A stretch of 64,000 bases of DNA from Ectocarpus siliculosus. Lineage: Eukaryota; Sar; Phaeophyceae; Ectocarpales; Ectocarpaceae. The stretch lies in contig FN649726.1 in NCBI GenBank assembly GCA_000310025.1, forward strand, positions 1,776,609-1,840,608, given 5' to 3'. Under the pieces are notes generated by a model. It worked only from the letters and a program-made list of their open reading frames with translations. It had not been told where the DNA came from and did not search any database. Shown here piece by piece: positions 1 through 11,304 of this stretch (position 1 is its first letter; each line of letters opens with the position of its first letter). A program made the position numbers and the translations under genes.

Positions 1-140
1 CCCCAAAAAATCCCAAGTCCCCTAAAGACAAAAGGAACCCCCCAAGGGCCCGGGCGCCTTTCGGAACCCCCCCCCGGGGTAAAAACTCCAGGGGGAAAGG
101 GGGGGGTTGGGGGGCTTCACCCCCCCCCCCCCCCCCCCCT
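1..140. other. Low-complexity window edge
   Basis: Runs of C, G and A dominate, including a long C run at about 120-139. No coding exon can be supported. The next exon of the tafazzin gene, expected after the donor at 161-165, should lie here or beyond the left edge. The texture suggests poor sequence quality at a contig end. Confidence 0.6.
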
Positions 141-165
141 ACACGACGGCGGCGAAAAAGCGCAC

Positions 166-3100
166 CAAAGTTGGGCATGATCTTCAACAGCTTCCCCCGG
201 CCGCGCTTGTGGGTGGGCGCTTCCGATGCGATCTGGTGCATGCCGATGTGGTACATGGGGAGCACCAGCGGCGGGACCTGACACGTCGGGGTCAACATGC
301 AACGCCACCGGGACCGAGTGACGTCACTAACATCGCCCACGCGGGAGAGAACTGCTGGCGCGAAAGGCGCAAGTCAACTCCCATGCTTAGAAAACACATC
401 TTGGTGAGGATCACAGCCACTTCAAGGCGGCGGCGGGTCTGGGAGTCGGGGACACACAGCGCGTTAAGGCCACCATCCCCAAGAGTTCGGTTGTGTTTGG
501 CATGAATCTCCCGGTCGCACAGACCAGCGATGCAGTTCGACCGACAGGGCATATTATTCCACCAGAGGGCATTGTCCCATACGTCCGTACCAGTTGAGGG
601 GTAGGGGAGTGGGAGGGGTGAGCCCTTGCCGTACCGACATGACTGCCACGCTCCTTACAGGTTCGACGTTTTCTTTCAACAATGACATGTCCTCCATGGC
701 ATGCAGAGTCGAGGCCGAAACGAGCCGGTCCGGAACAGTTCCGGAGACCAACGGGTGGCGGTGTAGCTCCTTCCCCAACTAAATAAGTATTTGTTGCTGT
801 GTTAAGGTAGACGCTACGTATGTGCTAGCAGCACAACGCCCGTGAACCGAGAGACCGAAACCGCGCAACAAGACAGAAGCAATGTGCCGTGCTCGGTCGG
901 CAGTAGCCAGCGCGGTCGGAATACGCGCCACGGAATGGACGCAGGAAATAAATTCGTGTGTCCCGAAACGGGCGGGCCCTTCAGCGTATCTTCTACCCGC
1001 CCCACAGCAGCATTTTCCATCCAAACCCACACACCTCGCTCCTTAGCAGAAGCCGGCCTATCCCAGCCTTGAAGTCCGCCAGGATAGGTTCGTCCCTGCT
1101 GAACCTGTGCAAGACCAAGAACAATACCGGAGGAGAAGGCGGGACGGCGATCTCTACCGGTCTCAACTGGAGAGGTGCAGAGTTCCGAACGGACAATCCC
1201 TTCGGAGGGAGACGTGTGTACTAATCTAGCTAGGCACGGTGTGTGTGCTCCAGCTTGCGGGTTTACATCTCCAGCGGAAGGGTATATAGTCGTCCCTGCT
1301 TCAACGAAACGCATGTTTTTTTCTCAACAACACACGTCCTTGAATCGGGCAGGGGTTGCTTTTACAATCCGCGGGGCACCATGCTTAGGAGCATGATCAA
1401 ATGGTGGATCTTAAAGCTGGGAGCGTCCTAAACTTTTGTGTCCTTAAAGACGCGACGGCTGCTGAAGATACTAACTTACCCCGGCCGTTCTAGTTGTAGC
1501 CGGCCCGGAAACCCAGACGTTTCTTCCAAGCGCATCTCACGGTAAGCCCTCGGCAGACAGATCACGCAACTAGTAACTACCCACGCACGAAGCTGCAAAC
1601 TTGAGCTTACACTGCGTGACTTCTGAAACCAACGGGGGCAGGTACATATCTACGTAAATCATGGATCACCACACGCCCATTTAACTCGGGGATTATCAGC
1701 TAGTGAAGCTCAGGGGGCGCATGAGCCGGCGAAGAGAAAACGACAGAGCCAGCCTACCTCCAGGGCTGGCGTATTGCTCCTTCAGCGAAGATGTGTCCCC
1801 ATTCCCCTCCCTCCAGCTTTTGGAAGAACGCCTTCTCGGGGGGGGGGGGGGGATCATACAACCGACGAGGGGGGAAACGGGGGGTGACGACTACACAGGT
1901 GGGGATGGTGCGCGAGGCGGCTACAAGGTCAACTCGTAACGTATTCTGCGTTTCTGCTCTCCTTGGTGTTGCCCACCAAGAACGTTACCGACATCGGGCT
2001 ACCTCGTCGTTGGTGCAAGTCGACGAAAGGCGATGTTGGAATGAAAGTTTGTTGTTCTTGCACCCGATGCCGCATTTCGTGTGTCGTCTGCAGCTTTACG
2101 TACCCGGCACGGGGGGGCGTATTGTCTGCGAATACTAGTGTCGAGACGACAAGAGGCTCACCAATAAGCGGTGTTCGCAAGGCAGACATGAATCAAAAAG
2201 GAACAATGGCACGAAACTATAATAGCGCGGGCAACCCAATATCATCTTCTCGTTATATAGCCTACTGAATTCTTCGAAAGTACATCAAACTTTCTGCCCG
2301 CATCAAACGAAATGCTTTCCTCTTGCAAACAAGATGGACGTGCCGTCTACGGCTTCTTTGCGGGCGCTACGTTCGGCTCGAGTGGTCTTCACGGCTTTGG
2401 TACCCCAAACATACCAGAAAAAAGATTGAAATGTATCAGGACTTTCGTGTATGGTTGCGTTGTTGGGATGCTACTTGGCATTTCGTAATGGACGGGGTTC
2501 AGCTGCGTTAACATGGGAGAAAAAAACTCCGCGGGCTACACCACATCGTTCATCCACGAGTTACAACAAGGACACCGCCTGAGGATTCAACATGCCCCGC
2601 ACTCGCTACACCGTCGAAGGGTACAGCAGAGCGTGCGCCAACAGAACGAACGCTACACGAGAGTGAGTGCCCATGCACAGCAGCCGCATGCGACCCCTGC
2701 TATCATAGACGCGGAGGGGGGGGGGGGGGTACCCATAGTCGTGCATGCCGTAGTCGTCAGACCATTGAACTCGCATCCCTACAAAGCCGAGACGGAGCAC
2801 GCCGGGTTCTCACCGGACCAGGCTCTCACATCACCAAGCGCGAAGCGCCTCAAGACGAGAAGGAAAAAAACCAAAATCCACCTTGAAAAGCGGCTGTTCC
2901 ATCCCCCGGGTACGCTTGATGGGCAACGTCCTTCCGGCTTCGAAGATGTTCTTGAGGACAGGGTGAGCGTAGTAGATGTCGTCCGTGCACAACGCCCACC
3001 GCATTCTTCTCCTCCCCGTCCTGTTGGTTTTCGCGCACGCGCAAAAGCAAAGCGACAACACGATCGACAACACACCAGCACAGCAGTGTTAGTGCTTCGT

Positions 3101-4692
3101 GATTGACCAACAATAGCCTTGCCTGCTGCTGCTGCTGCTGCCGCTGCAGCCGCTGCTGCTGTTGGTGTTTGTGTTGCTGCTGCCGTTGTTGCTGCTGCGT
3201 CGGCAAGCGAGTGTCATTTCCACGCCCGGCAGAACTAGGACGCGTCCATCGTCGCTACGAGCATACAACTCGGGACATCCCTGGGACCCAATTTTTCTTA
3301 TTGACGAACAACGCGCCCCAAGTCCTGCGACTACTACACAAGTCGGAACAATTCGCCACAGCTGGAAGCGCGCACACTGCCGTTGTCCTGTCCGACGCGC
3401 ACTCTCGTTCTTCCTCACCTCCAGAATGGTATAAGAGCCGACCACAGCCCTGGGTCGTCGTACACGCACATGTGATTGCTCACTGTCAGCAGTCCCCTGT
3501 CCCCCCGGTCGAGCACGGCATCCAGCAACGCCTGCCTGTTGTGGCACTCCACCTTAGGGGCAAGGTGAAAGCGGCATCAGGCGGCGGCAACGAACACAGA
3601 CCAAGCCGGGAAGAGCAGAGGTCGCCACACGACGAGACAGAACAGGACAACGTGTTGGCTGCTGATGCCCATCGAACCCTGCCCCGCAATCGATGGTGGT
3701 ATTTCCTCTTTAATCGAGGCCCTGCATTGGGTCGGCCCAGTTCAGCGCGTTGTGCAGAGCGGAAACCGACCTCAAGCATACCACGCTTGCTTCCTCTACC
3801 CGTCGTTAGTGGCAACCACGGAGTACACGAAACAACATCTGGTCCTTCTTCTCGGCAAAACCAAGCCAGCGCTATCTGTTGGCACTGCCATGGGTTATGG
3901 CACAGATGGTTTGTTGGAGACCTACTAGGACAGAGGTCACAGCTTAAGGAATGCGTGTGTCGGGAGTTCAAAAACAAACACGGACAAATTTCGTTCGATT
4001 GTATTCCAGCGATCTAATTCCACAATATGGCGTGTTCTTTGGCGGAGGAGGCGAGGTTCGGTCAAACACACCACGAGCGTCGAGAATGATGTCACCGTAT
4101 CTCCAGCTAAAAAGAAATAAATCAAAAGAGCACGTGAGGTACCCCGACCTATGTTCGTTCGTGAGCCGCTTGGGGAAGGGAAGCACCTTCATTCTCATCG
4201 GCAAAGCGTCGGTAATAATCTTGGGGGGGAAACTTTGGTAACGTTCATGTGGAAAAGTCGGGGGGTGTACAAAAATCGGATCGAAACGTCGCCCGCCAGC
4301 AGGACATGTCTCGCGGTGCTCTGAAAGAGCTGCCATTGTGTGCTAAGCAGATTGAGACCCCACGACAGGAGAACATGACCGGGTGCTGCTGTGGGCTGCT
4401 ACATACGCACACACGCGCGAGAGGTAATCTCAGTCCTGAGACTAATTGCGCGGCAACACACTGATTGTACCTTATTGAGTCCCTTGAGCAAGAAGCGGAA
4501 GACGATCCACGTGGTCATGATGGTCAAGTACGACAAGGCCTTGGAAAAGGCACGGCGGAAAACACCGCGAAGTGACTTGGGCTTCTTCCTCCCTTTCACC
4601 CCTCCCACGCCACCCCCGCTGCTGCCGTCAATCTCCCGGTGTTCGTTGGGCGCCGGGATTGCTGCCGGGATGGCAATCGCCGCATCCAGCAT
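166..4692 (-). CDS. TAZ: Tafazzin-like cardiolipin acyltransferase (3' end missing)
   Basis: Tafazzin moves acyl chains between phospholipids and monolysocardiolipin in mitochondrial membranes. Six exons on the minus strand join in frame: 4471-4692, 3419-3552, 2882-3020, 1758-1831, 1035-1104 and 166-277. Together they give about 250 residues. Exon 1 has an Ala/Pro/Gly-rich leader and then a membrane-like stretch (YLTIMTTWIVFRFLL) ending GLNK. Exon 2 reads VECHNRQALLD...LLTVSNHMCVYDDP, which carries the acyltransferase HX4D motif in its tafazzin NHxxxxDDP form. Exon 3 has MRWALCTDDIYY...LPIKRTRG. Exon 4 has EWGHIFAEG, the FPEG-type block with Ala for Pro. Exons 5 and 6 have FKAGIGRLLLRSE and PPLVLPMYHIGM. 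Two junctions each rebuild an AGG codon. The ATG at 4692 is chosen because it opens the frame ahead of the membrane segment; the frame stays open upstream to about 4877, so an earlier start or exon is possible. The C-terminus lies off the window. Confidence 0.88.
2715..2820 (-). repeat. Dispersed C-tailed repeat, copy 1
   Basis: Lies in a tafazzin intron. Read on the minus strand it matches 19137-19235 closely, through the shared words CCCGGCGTGCTCCGTC, GGCTTTGTAGGGATGCGAG and GACTACGGCATGCAC, and then enters a C run. The same core recurs near 30570 and, more diverged, near 18055. It is a multi-copy repeat of unknown class; a short retroposon is possible. Confidence 0.7.
3119..3204. repeat. 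CTG/CAG trinucleotide tract in tafazzin intron
   Basis: Interrupted CTG-rich tract, read as CAG on the tafazzin coding strand, lying between exons 2 and 3. It produces false Cys-rich and Gln-rich reading frames on the two strands. Confidence 0.85.
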
Positions 4693-6981
4693 GCCGAGAG
4701 ACGTCTCCGCGCGTTGCTGTTGTGGCTCCCCCGCAGGCGACGCCGCCGCCGATGCCCGCAGCTGAGTCGCTTCAGTTGTCGTGCGATGTCGCTCACGATT
4801 TCGGCTGCTCGCGGGCGATCCTTTTCCACCGACCCCGTGGTACCTGGAATCGAGATTTTTGTTACGAAACCGGATTATTTAATACCTTTTCACGAGAAAC
4901 AGAGAAAAGCACAAGCGACAGTGCACACCGTTTAGGCAGTCAATCGTAGGAAAAAATAAAAGATGAAAGATGAACCACGCCTGTCCTCAGACAGCCCTAG
5001 TCCCAACTGGTGCTCATCCACTCAGAAAGCGTAAAAAAAACTTGGAATGCCGGAGGACGAGAAAGGCAAAGCAGGTTCTAACCATCCGTGGCCGGCCAAC
5101 ACCCACCGGACCAGGCTCGTCGGCGACAACCCATGGTTCCCAGCTGGAAAGACGATAAATTAAAGCGGTAAGTGCTATACCGTGGGGGGGGGGATGGGTT
5201 CGCGACGTGTTCTCACACAACCAACCGCGGTTTTCTTGGCATCTTATGCCATGGACCCCCGATGCGTACAGACCGGGACCGACAATCCCGGGCCAAAACC
5301 GACCGGTGACGCCTTCTGACAGAATCCGCTAAACCCGACATTCATCGAATTGGATGGTAGGCAAGTGTAGGTGTCATTTCTCAGAAGAAAGGACTGCACG
5401 TCTGTGTCTCAGAGCCCTCGCCAGAATCATACCAACAATTGGCTCTTGTAGCCATCCACGAAAAGTCCTCCAATTGGTTAACATTAACTGACTGGCTTCG
5501 TGTTGTTTGAGCCTCGCAAATTTGGGCTTTCAAAACCTTCCTCTTGGTTCCGCCCGCCCCAGGTGCGAGGGTTGTCGTCGATGCAAAACCCTCTCTCTCG
5601 ACACTCAAGTGGCCTCCAAAGTAAAACGATCCCGAAGGAACTAGCAAGAATGTGTATTGACAGTCTGGTATCGAGAAACGCAGCGTGTTCATGTTACCAT
5701 TCGCCACGGGTGAATCAAACCCCAACACTCCCACGCGGTTCTTTAGTTTCAGCCAACCCAGGCCGCCCCACACCTCAGGGGGGCCCGAGAGGGAGCAATT
5801 CGTAGTTCGTGAACTGCTGTTTTCCTCGACAAGGTTGAGTGCGTGCCCCTGTGTAAGCCTTGCCGTTGACACGTGGCAGGAAGACTTCCTCTAGTATCTA
5901 CTATTAATATACTATGTAGGGATTTCGTTTTAGTAGGCGCACCCGAACCTTGGGTTATCTTCAGCACACCCCAGTAAGTCTCTTCCCCAACCTGGGTGAT
6001 TGAATCTCCACTACTGCTGTTTTTGTCTTCGAGCATCTCAAAACACAGCCTCGAGGTGGTACCGGATGCGTGGAGTCGGCCGTGCTTTGAATGCAACCGT
6101 GCTAGTGAGAGGTGGGCGATCGATCCACTATTAATTATATGCATATTATGCTCCACGACTTGACGACCTCCATATGTATCGCCTCTATCGTTTTGTTCTG
6201 CCTGCAATCGATCACCCTGTGAAACGCTTTCTTCACGTTTCCAACACATCGGCACTGCTGGGGCGGGCATACATTTGTCGGTCATCTGTTGGTGAAAACT
6301 GGAGCAGGAAACAGCGACCATCTCACTCTCAGCGAAAGGGACAGAACAGACAGGGTGCATAAGACTACATGCATGTATGAGATGCGAGTTCGCAAGCTGC
6401 TCGAAAGAACAACTTACCTTGAAGCCTGAACATGCTGGCTCCATCCGGCAGGACCGCAGAGGAAAGCTTGGGACACGACGATTCTGCAGAGCAATAGAAG
6501 GGAGACAAGAGCTTTTGAAACAACGCTCATTCCTTTCCAGCGAGCCATAGTGAAGCAGTCGGTCAGCTGTCCGTGTGGTACTGCCATCTGGCGTTAGATC
6601 GGCGGCGTCGGCGGCGGCGAGGCAAAGGGGTCTCTCACTGAGAATCGTAGGTACCTACAAGAACCAACATATTTTTTAGCCAAAAAAAAAATTAAAATGT
6701 GCCGAAAAGCAACAAAAAAAAACCGCGCCGTGGCGTAGCCGTTAGCCGAGCAGCCGAGCCATCACACTTGCCCACACCCTCTGCCCCACAGCAGGAGTAC
6801 AATCACGCGCGTGACCAAGAAGAATAAACGCAAGGAGAGAAGACAGAAAGGCCATCGTGCTCCGTGAGAGGAGAGTCTCGAAGCGTTTGCTCCAAGAACA
6901 TATGCACCGCCGGTGGTGGATTTTTTCATTTCCTCATCACGTCATCAACGGCGGGCTTCGGCCAGACTCGGTGCTACAACC
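4693..6981. other. Divergent intergenic region, tafazzin / DUF2993 gene
   Basis: This 2.3 kb lies between two divergently starting genes and should hold both promoters. I see no clear core promoter motif. Minus-strand open stretches at 5381-5872 and 5749-6444 are long but show no domain I recognise and no convincing splice chain. A-rich runs lie at 6685-6722. The part just upstream of 4692 may include unrecognised 5' exon sequence of the tafazzin gene. Confidence 0.5.
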
Positions 6982-9900
6982 ATGGTCTCAGGAGGGAAGG
7001 TCGCAAGGCTAGCAGGGCGATTGCTGGGACTAGGTACTACAACCATCCTGGTCGCGGTCGGGGCATCGTCTCCGTCTTGGAACCAGCGGGCGTCAAGCAC
7101 CACCGCTGCTGCATTCCTGCAAAGTAGCTTGACTACTGCTGTGAGGCCACGGAGGTCGCTGCCCTCTACCGCCGCGGCCGAGAGCTGGGTTAGACCAGTG
7201 GTTGGGGGTTTGGCACGACGTCCAGTTGAAAGCTCGGTGGACCCCAACAAGAGAATCAGGCCCCTCGCGATGACTGTATCGGTGCTGTTGCACGACGAAC
7301 CGGTGAGAGACACAGCAGTGGCTGCTCTCTTGTGTATGCATGTAGGCTACAGCAGTACAAATAAAGTGTGCGGGACCGCGCGCGGTTCGTTGAACCACCC
7401 CCTTCGGATCCCAGCTTGTATCGACCTGCGACGGTCACTCTCCCTCTGGTCTGGTTCGCTCCTACACAGCTTGATGGTTGTTTCCCCCCCTTTTTGCTTT
7501 CCGCATGCTGACACCCGATCGCCATGCAGCGCGCTATTACGCACATCCTCGAGTTTTCCCGCCCGTTTATCCTCTGGCTCGTTACGTCAAGTCATGGTCC
7601 GTCTCCGTTCCGGCCTTCGCTCACGCTCATGCTGCTCATGCACAAAAGATCTCCTTCGGAGGAAGGCGGCCGTTCACGAGCCACGCGGCACGGTGGTTCA
7701 TAAAGCGTCGTATCCTGTCGACGGCGAAGGCCAGCGCGGCCCTGAACGTCGAAGTGGAGGCGAGGAACAACCGAGACGCGATGAGGGGCCGGTGGGAGAG
7801 CATTAGCATCGACTTCGCGAAAACGATCTTCGAAGACATCCAGGTAAAAATTGCATTTCATTCTGCCTGCCTGTGACGAAGCAGTGTTGATTTTTGGTTT
7901 TTGGGTTCGCCGTTGATGTATGCATACATACAGTACAGCAGCTGCCAAAAAATCGCCAAAACTGAAAATTAAAAAACACTCAAAACAGCGCACACCCAAC
8001 AATACTTACTTCTACAAACAGTCGTGCCGAGTATTGCGACAGACACCTGTTGACATTGGTGCTGCACAAGCCGGAGTCTTCGCAGGTTCCTGCCGACCGA
8101 GCACGCGTGCTTGTCTAAGGAGTTGGGTCGTCCTCTGTACATGCTCTGTGATGAGCACGCGTGCTTGTCTAATGAATTGGATCGTCCTCTGTACACGCTC
8201 CCCATCGTTAGAAGTCTGCAACCTGCGACTAATATGGTTGCGTCTCCGAGGCCCATAAAAATAATCAGGTCCTGTGTTTCGTTTTACCTGCCCACTCATG
8301 AGAGAACAGCAGTGTCATCAAGGGGGTGATGTCTACAAGATGATAATGAAAACTTGAAAAATCTGGCTGCCCGCTTCGACGTCGTCAAAGCTCGAGCAGC
8401 CCACACAGCTTACGTGTTCATCATCGAAGAGCCCAGCGAACCAATAGGGAACGAAATAAAATCTTTACTAAGCAATTATTATATCTTATTTCATAGTGAC
8501 AAAACCATCCACCCCACTCTCCAAAACCTCTAAGTATTTATCTTTGTGAGCAGTCAGCCTACCTCACGAACTTCTCCTAATTCTCTTTTCGCCTTTCGAG
8601 AAAGTAGCTGTCCTGGAAATGTCTTCAGATCACGTATCGGTTCGGCGCGGTTCGAGGATTGGTTCCTTTTCCAGCGGAGAAAGGTTCGCAAAATTCTCGC
8701 AAGATCCACTCGAGACCAGTTGTTGTGTGGGCAGAGTTGTTTTGCCCGAATATTTCTTCGTAACGACTTTCAGAGCTGAAAACCACAGCAGTGGAGTAAT
8801 TTTATGTCGTGGCGGCGCTGTTGTGTGCCTCTAATTGAACTTCTGCATCTGTAGCTTTGCCCGATGCGAATTGTGTTCCGATACCGTGGTGTTCATATCC
8901 GAGCAATACAGCAATGGTGTAACTCGCATTACAGCAGCAGCTTGACGGAAAAAATGCGGGTCCGGCTGTTATATTTTTGCCAACTTTTAGGGGAGGTTGC
9001 TGGAAAACACGAATCCCTTTCCGACTGAAAATGCGCTTCCGTGCCATTCCGTAGTAGACATATCGGGTGCGTTCATCCGCATTTCACGCATCACGCGCGC
9101 CTCTCCACACGGGAGAGGAACCGGCGTGAGGGCGGAGGCGACCACAATAGATCGCTCAGTGTGTTGCATGCCGCGGCGGATTCTGCAGGTTGATTTAGAG
9201 CGATAAATATGTTTTTTTTTTCTGGACTTGTTGACCGTAAGAACCGGGTGCTCGGATAAGAACCCTACACGCCAACAAACCAATCGAATATAGCCGCCGT
9301 TGAGGCACCCCCCCACTCGAAGGAACATTTTTTTAGACACACCCCGAGCTTTTTAGAAGACATTGGTACTAACCCGTTCGGGAAAATACCACAGCAGTCG
9401 AAGGGCATGGTGTGTTTAAAGTTTTTTTGTGGAAGAAATTCCGACTGGAACCCTTGTGAAACCATTCTGCCGTGCTGTGCTTGCTGTAAATACCCCAGGT
9501 GAGCGGAGGCGCGTTCGAGCTCCTCGGCGTCGACGTCCTCACGCTCGGGCTGCTGCCGGGCCCGTGGCGGCGCCTCCGTCGCCTCCGCCGGCCTTGCGAG
9601 GCCATCGGCCGGTCGACCTTCACCGACGTGGACGTGGCCTACTCCCCCGCGATCCGCCGTCTCGCCCAGCGCGTCGTCAACCACGCGCTCCGACCGCGCG
9701 CGAAGAGAGCGGCCGTCGCCGCCGGTGCCGCTGCCGGAGGAGGAGGAGGGGGAGGAGGAGGAGCGGCGGCGGCAGGCTCGCTACCGGCCGCGACGACCGG
9801 CGGCGCCGTCTCCGACGGCGGCGAGCCGGGCGCGGGGTCGGAGCAGCAGCAGGGCGGGCTGGAGCCGTCGGTGAGCGTCTTGGGGGTGCGGGTCCACGGG

Positions 9901-11304
9901 AACAAGCTCGCCATCGAGGGGGAGATGACCAACGGGGGAACGTTCTTGCGGGTACCCTTCCGGTACCATTTTTCTCTTAGCGCTTCCGCGGACGGGCACG
10001 TGCTGTACTTCAAGGGCTCCAGCGTGTACTGGGGCACGCCGGGGGGACACGTGCCCCTGCCCATGATGCCGTTGCAATCGTTCAAGATCGACTTGGGTGA
10101 CAGGTGAAAATACGCCAGTTTTGTGTAGCGGGACAAATAACACGAACACTTTCTGCGTGTGTGTGTGTGTCTTTAATTGGCATGGACCGTGTGTGTTTCT
10201 GTCTTTCTGTGGTTAGAGGATCGACCGCGCTAAACGGCTGATCAACGAAGACGCGTTCTGTCTTGTGTGAATTTGTAACTGTGTAGACTATCCCATTCCA
10301 GATGATCCGTGTGGATGTTTTCGTGCCTTGTGACTCGGCACGACGTGTCTGCTAGGCGTGCGAATATGGCGCATCCACCCCACGAGCCATTGTTTCATGG
10401 AGAGTCGAGATGCCATTTTTGTGCTTTGAGGGGTGCATTGGTGTTTGGATGACCTTCATCGAATGCGCCAACAGAGTGACTCTCACGAAAATGAAATCAC
10501 GAACCTCTGCGGCCAACCTCCAAGTTGAGAGTGTTCTGGGCAAGAACAAGACCGACCACCAAACGATTTTCTCGCGCGATTGGTGCTCTTCGACTACCGC
10601 AAGGTTGCGAGTCAGCGCACAGGGGTGCGAGCTATTTTCAAAGCGTAATTTCTCCACAAGCAGAGGTCACAATACCACTGTGGAAAAGGGCGGTTTTGGA
10701 AGTATCTCGTCGAGAGCTTTCCTGAGAAGTATCAGTTGGTGCTATTTAGCACCCCTCCTGGTTGTGGAGAAATTACGCTTTGGAAATCGATCGCACCCCT
10801 GTGCGCTGACTCGCAACCTTACGGTATACAGGTACCACTGTCTGCTCGGAAATATAGGGACCATTGGTGGCATTCATTCGCGTTTGTATCCGAATGAGCC
10901 TTATCTTTTTGAACGGAAGTAGGTGGTAGTTGATACAGACCCAGTGAATCCGAGCAGGCAGGGAAGCGTCTACCTTCCGTCTCATGTCCTCCTCGGTTAC
11001 AACCCGACTTCCCTCGTGCCCCCGCCGCCTCCTCAAATCTGCTCCGTCCGCTGCCCTGTTTTCTGCTGTGCTTCCACACGTTTTTGGTGCGGTGGTGGTA
11101 TGATCATAATAATAACGCAGGGCGAGAATCGAGCACCTGAGGATATCTCGTGGCGTGCTCTCCTTGGGGGGGAGGTTCATCCTCACGAACACCCCGGGTT
11201 TCACGGTAGCCCTCCCGGGCTTGAAGAGGGGCGACATCAACTATGACCTGGCTGAGAGCTTGAGCCGGCTCGTCAGCAACTGCCTGAACTTGCGGAGGGA
11301 GTGA
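6982..11304 (+). CDS. DUF2993/LmeA-type lipid-binding protein, probably plastid-targeted
   Basis: Four exons join in frame: 6982-7302, 7649-7843, 9499-10103 and 11121-11304, about 434 residues. The third junction splits an AGG codon. The core (ALNVEVEARNNRDAMRG, then SISIDFAKTIFEDIQ and FELLGVDVLTLGLLPG) resembles the DUF2993 family of cyanobacteria and plastids, known for a lipid-binding fold. A Gly-rich, Gln-containing linker follows. The C-terminal part has IEGEMTNGGTFLRVPFRY and ends ISRGVLSLGGRFILTNTPGF...LNLRRE. The start ATG sits in ACAACCATGG. The leader has a hydrophobic stretch (LLGLGTTTILVAVGA) and then TTAAAFLQ, which resembles the ASAFAP cleavage motif of heterokont plastid proteins. 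The join between exons 1 and 2 is the weakest: an acceptor at 7591 would also keep frame. A role in thylakoid or envelope lipid handling is inference only. Confidence 0.7.
8099..8203. repeat. Two-copy 54-bp tandem repeat in DUF2993 intron 2
   Basis: GAGCACGCGTGCTTGTCTAA begins at 8099 and again at 8153. The units also share TCGTCCTCTGTAC and differ by a few substitutions. No function is evident. Confidence 0.85.
10595..10826. mobile_element. Hairpin (MITE-like) element, copy 1, in DUF2993 intron 3
   Basis: A 228-bp element (10597-10824) has long inverted arms. The left arm runs from about 10597 to 10658 and its reverse complement from about 10763 to 10824. Ends read CCGYAAGGTTGCGAG inward and TA flanks both sides. 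The arms share TTTTCAAAGC and CTCCAC with a second element at 56591-56807, and the centre shares CTCGTCGAGAGCT in the opposite orientation. No coding capacity is present. TA flanks fit a non-autonomous Tc1/mariner-type transposon, but no transposase is present to prove it. Confidence 0.75.

Noticed and set aside
3103-4017. 304-codon plus-strand frame starting with a cysteine run
   Set aside because: The cysteines come from the CTG tract, and the frame lies antisense to well-supported tafazzin exons.
5381-6444. Two overlapping minus-strand open frames between tafazzin and the DUF2993 gene
   Set aside because: No recognisable domain, no splice-phase chain, and composition like non-coding flank. 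Left as intergenic.
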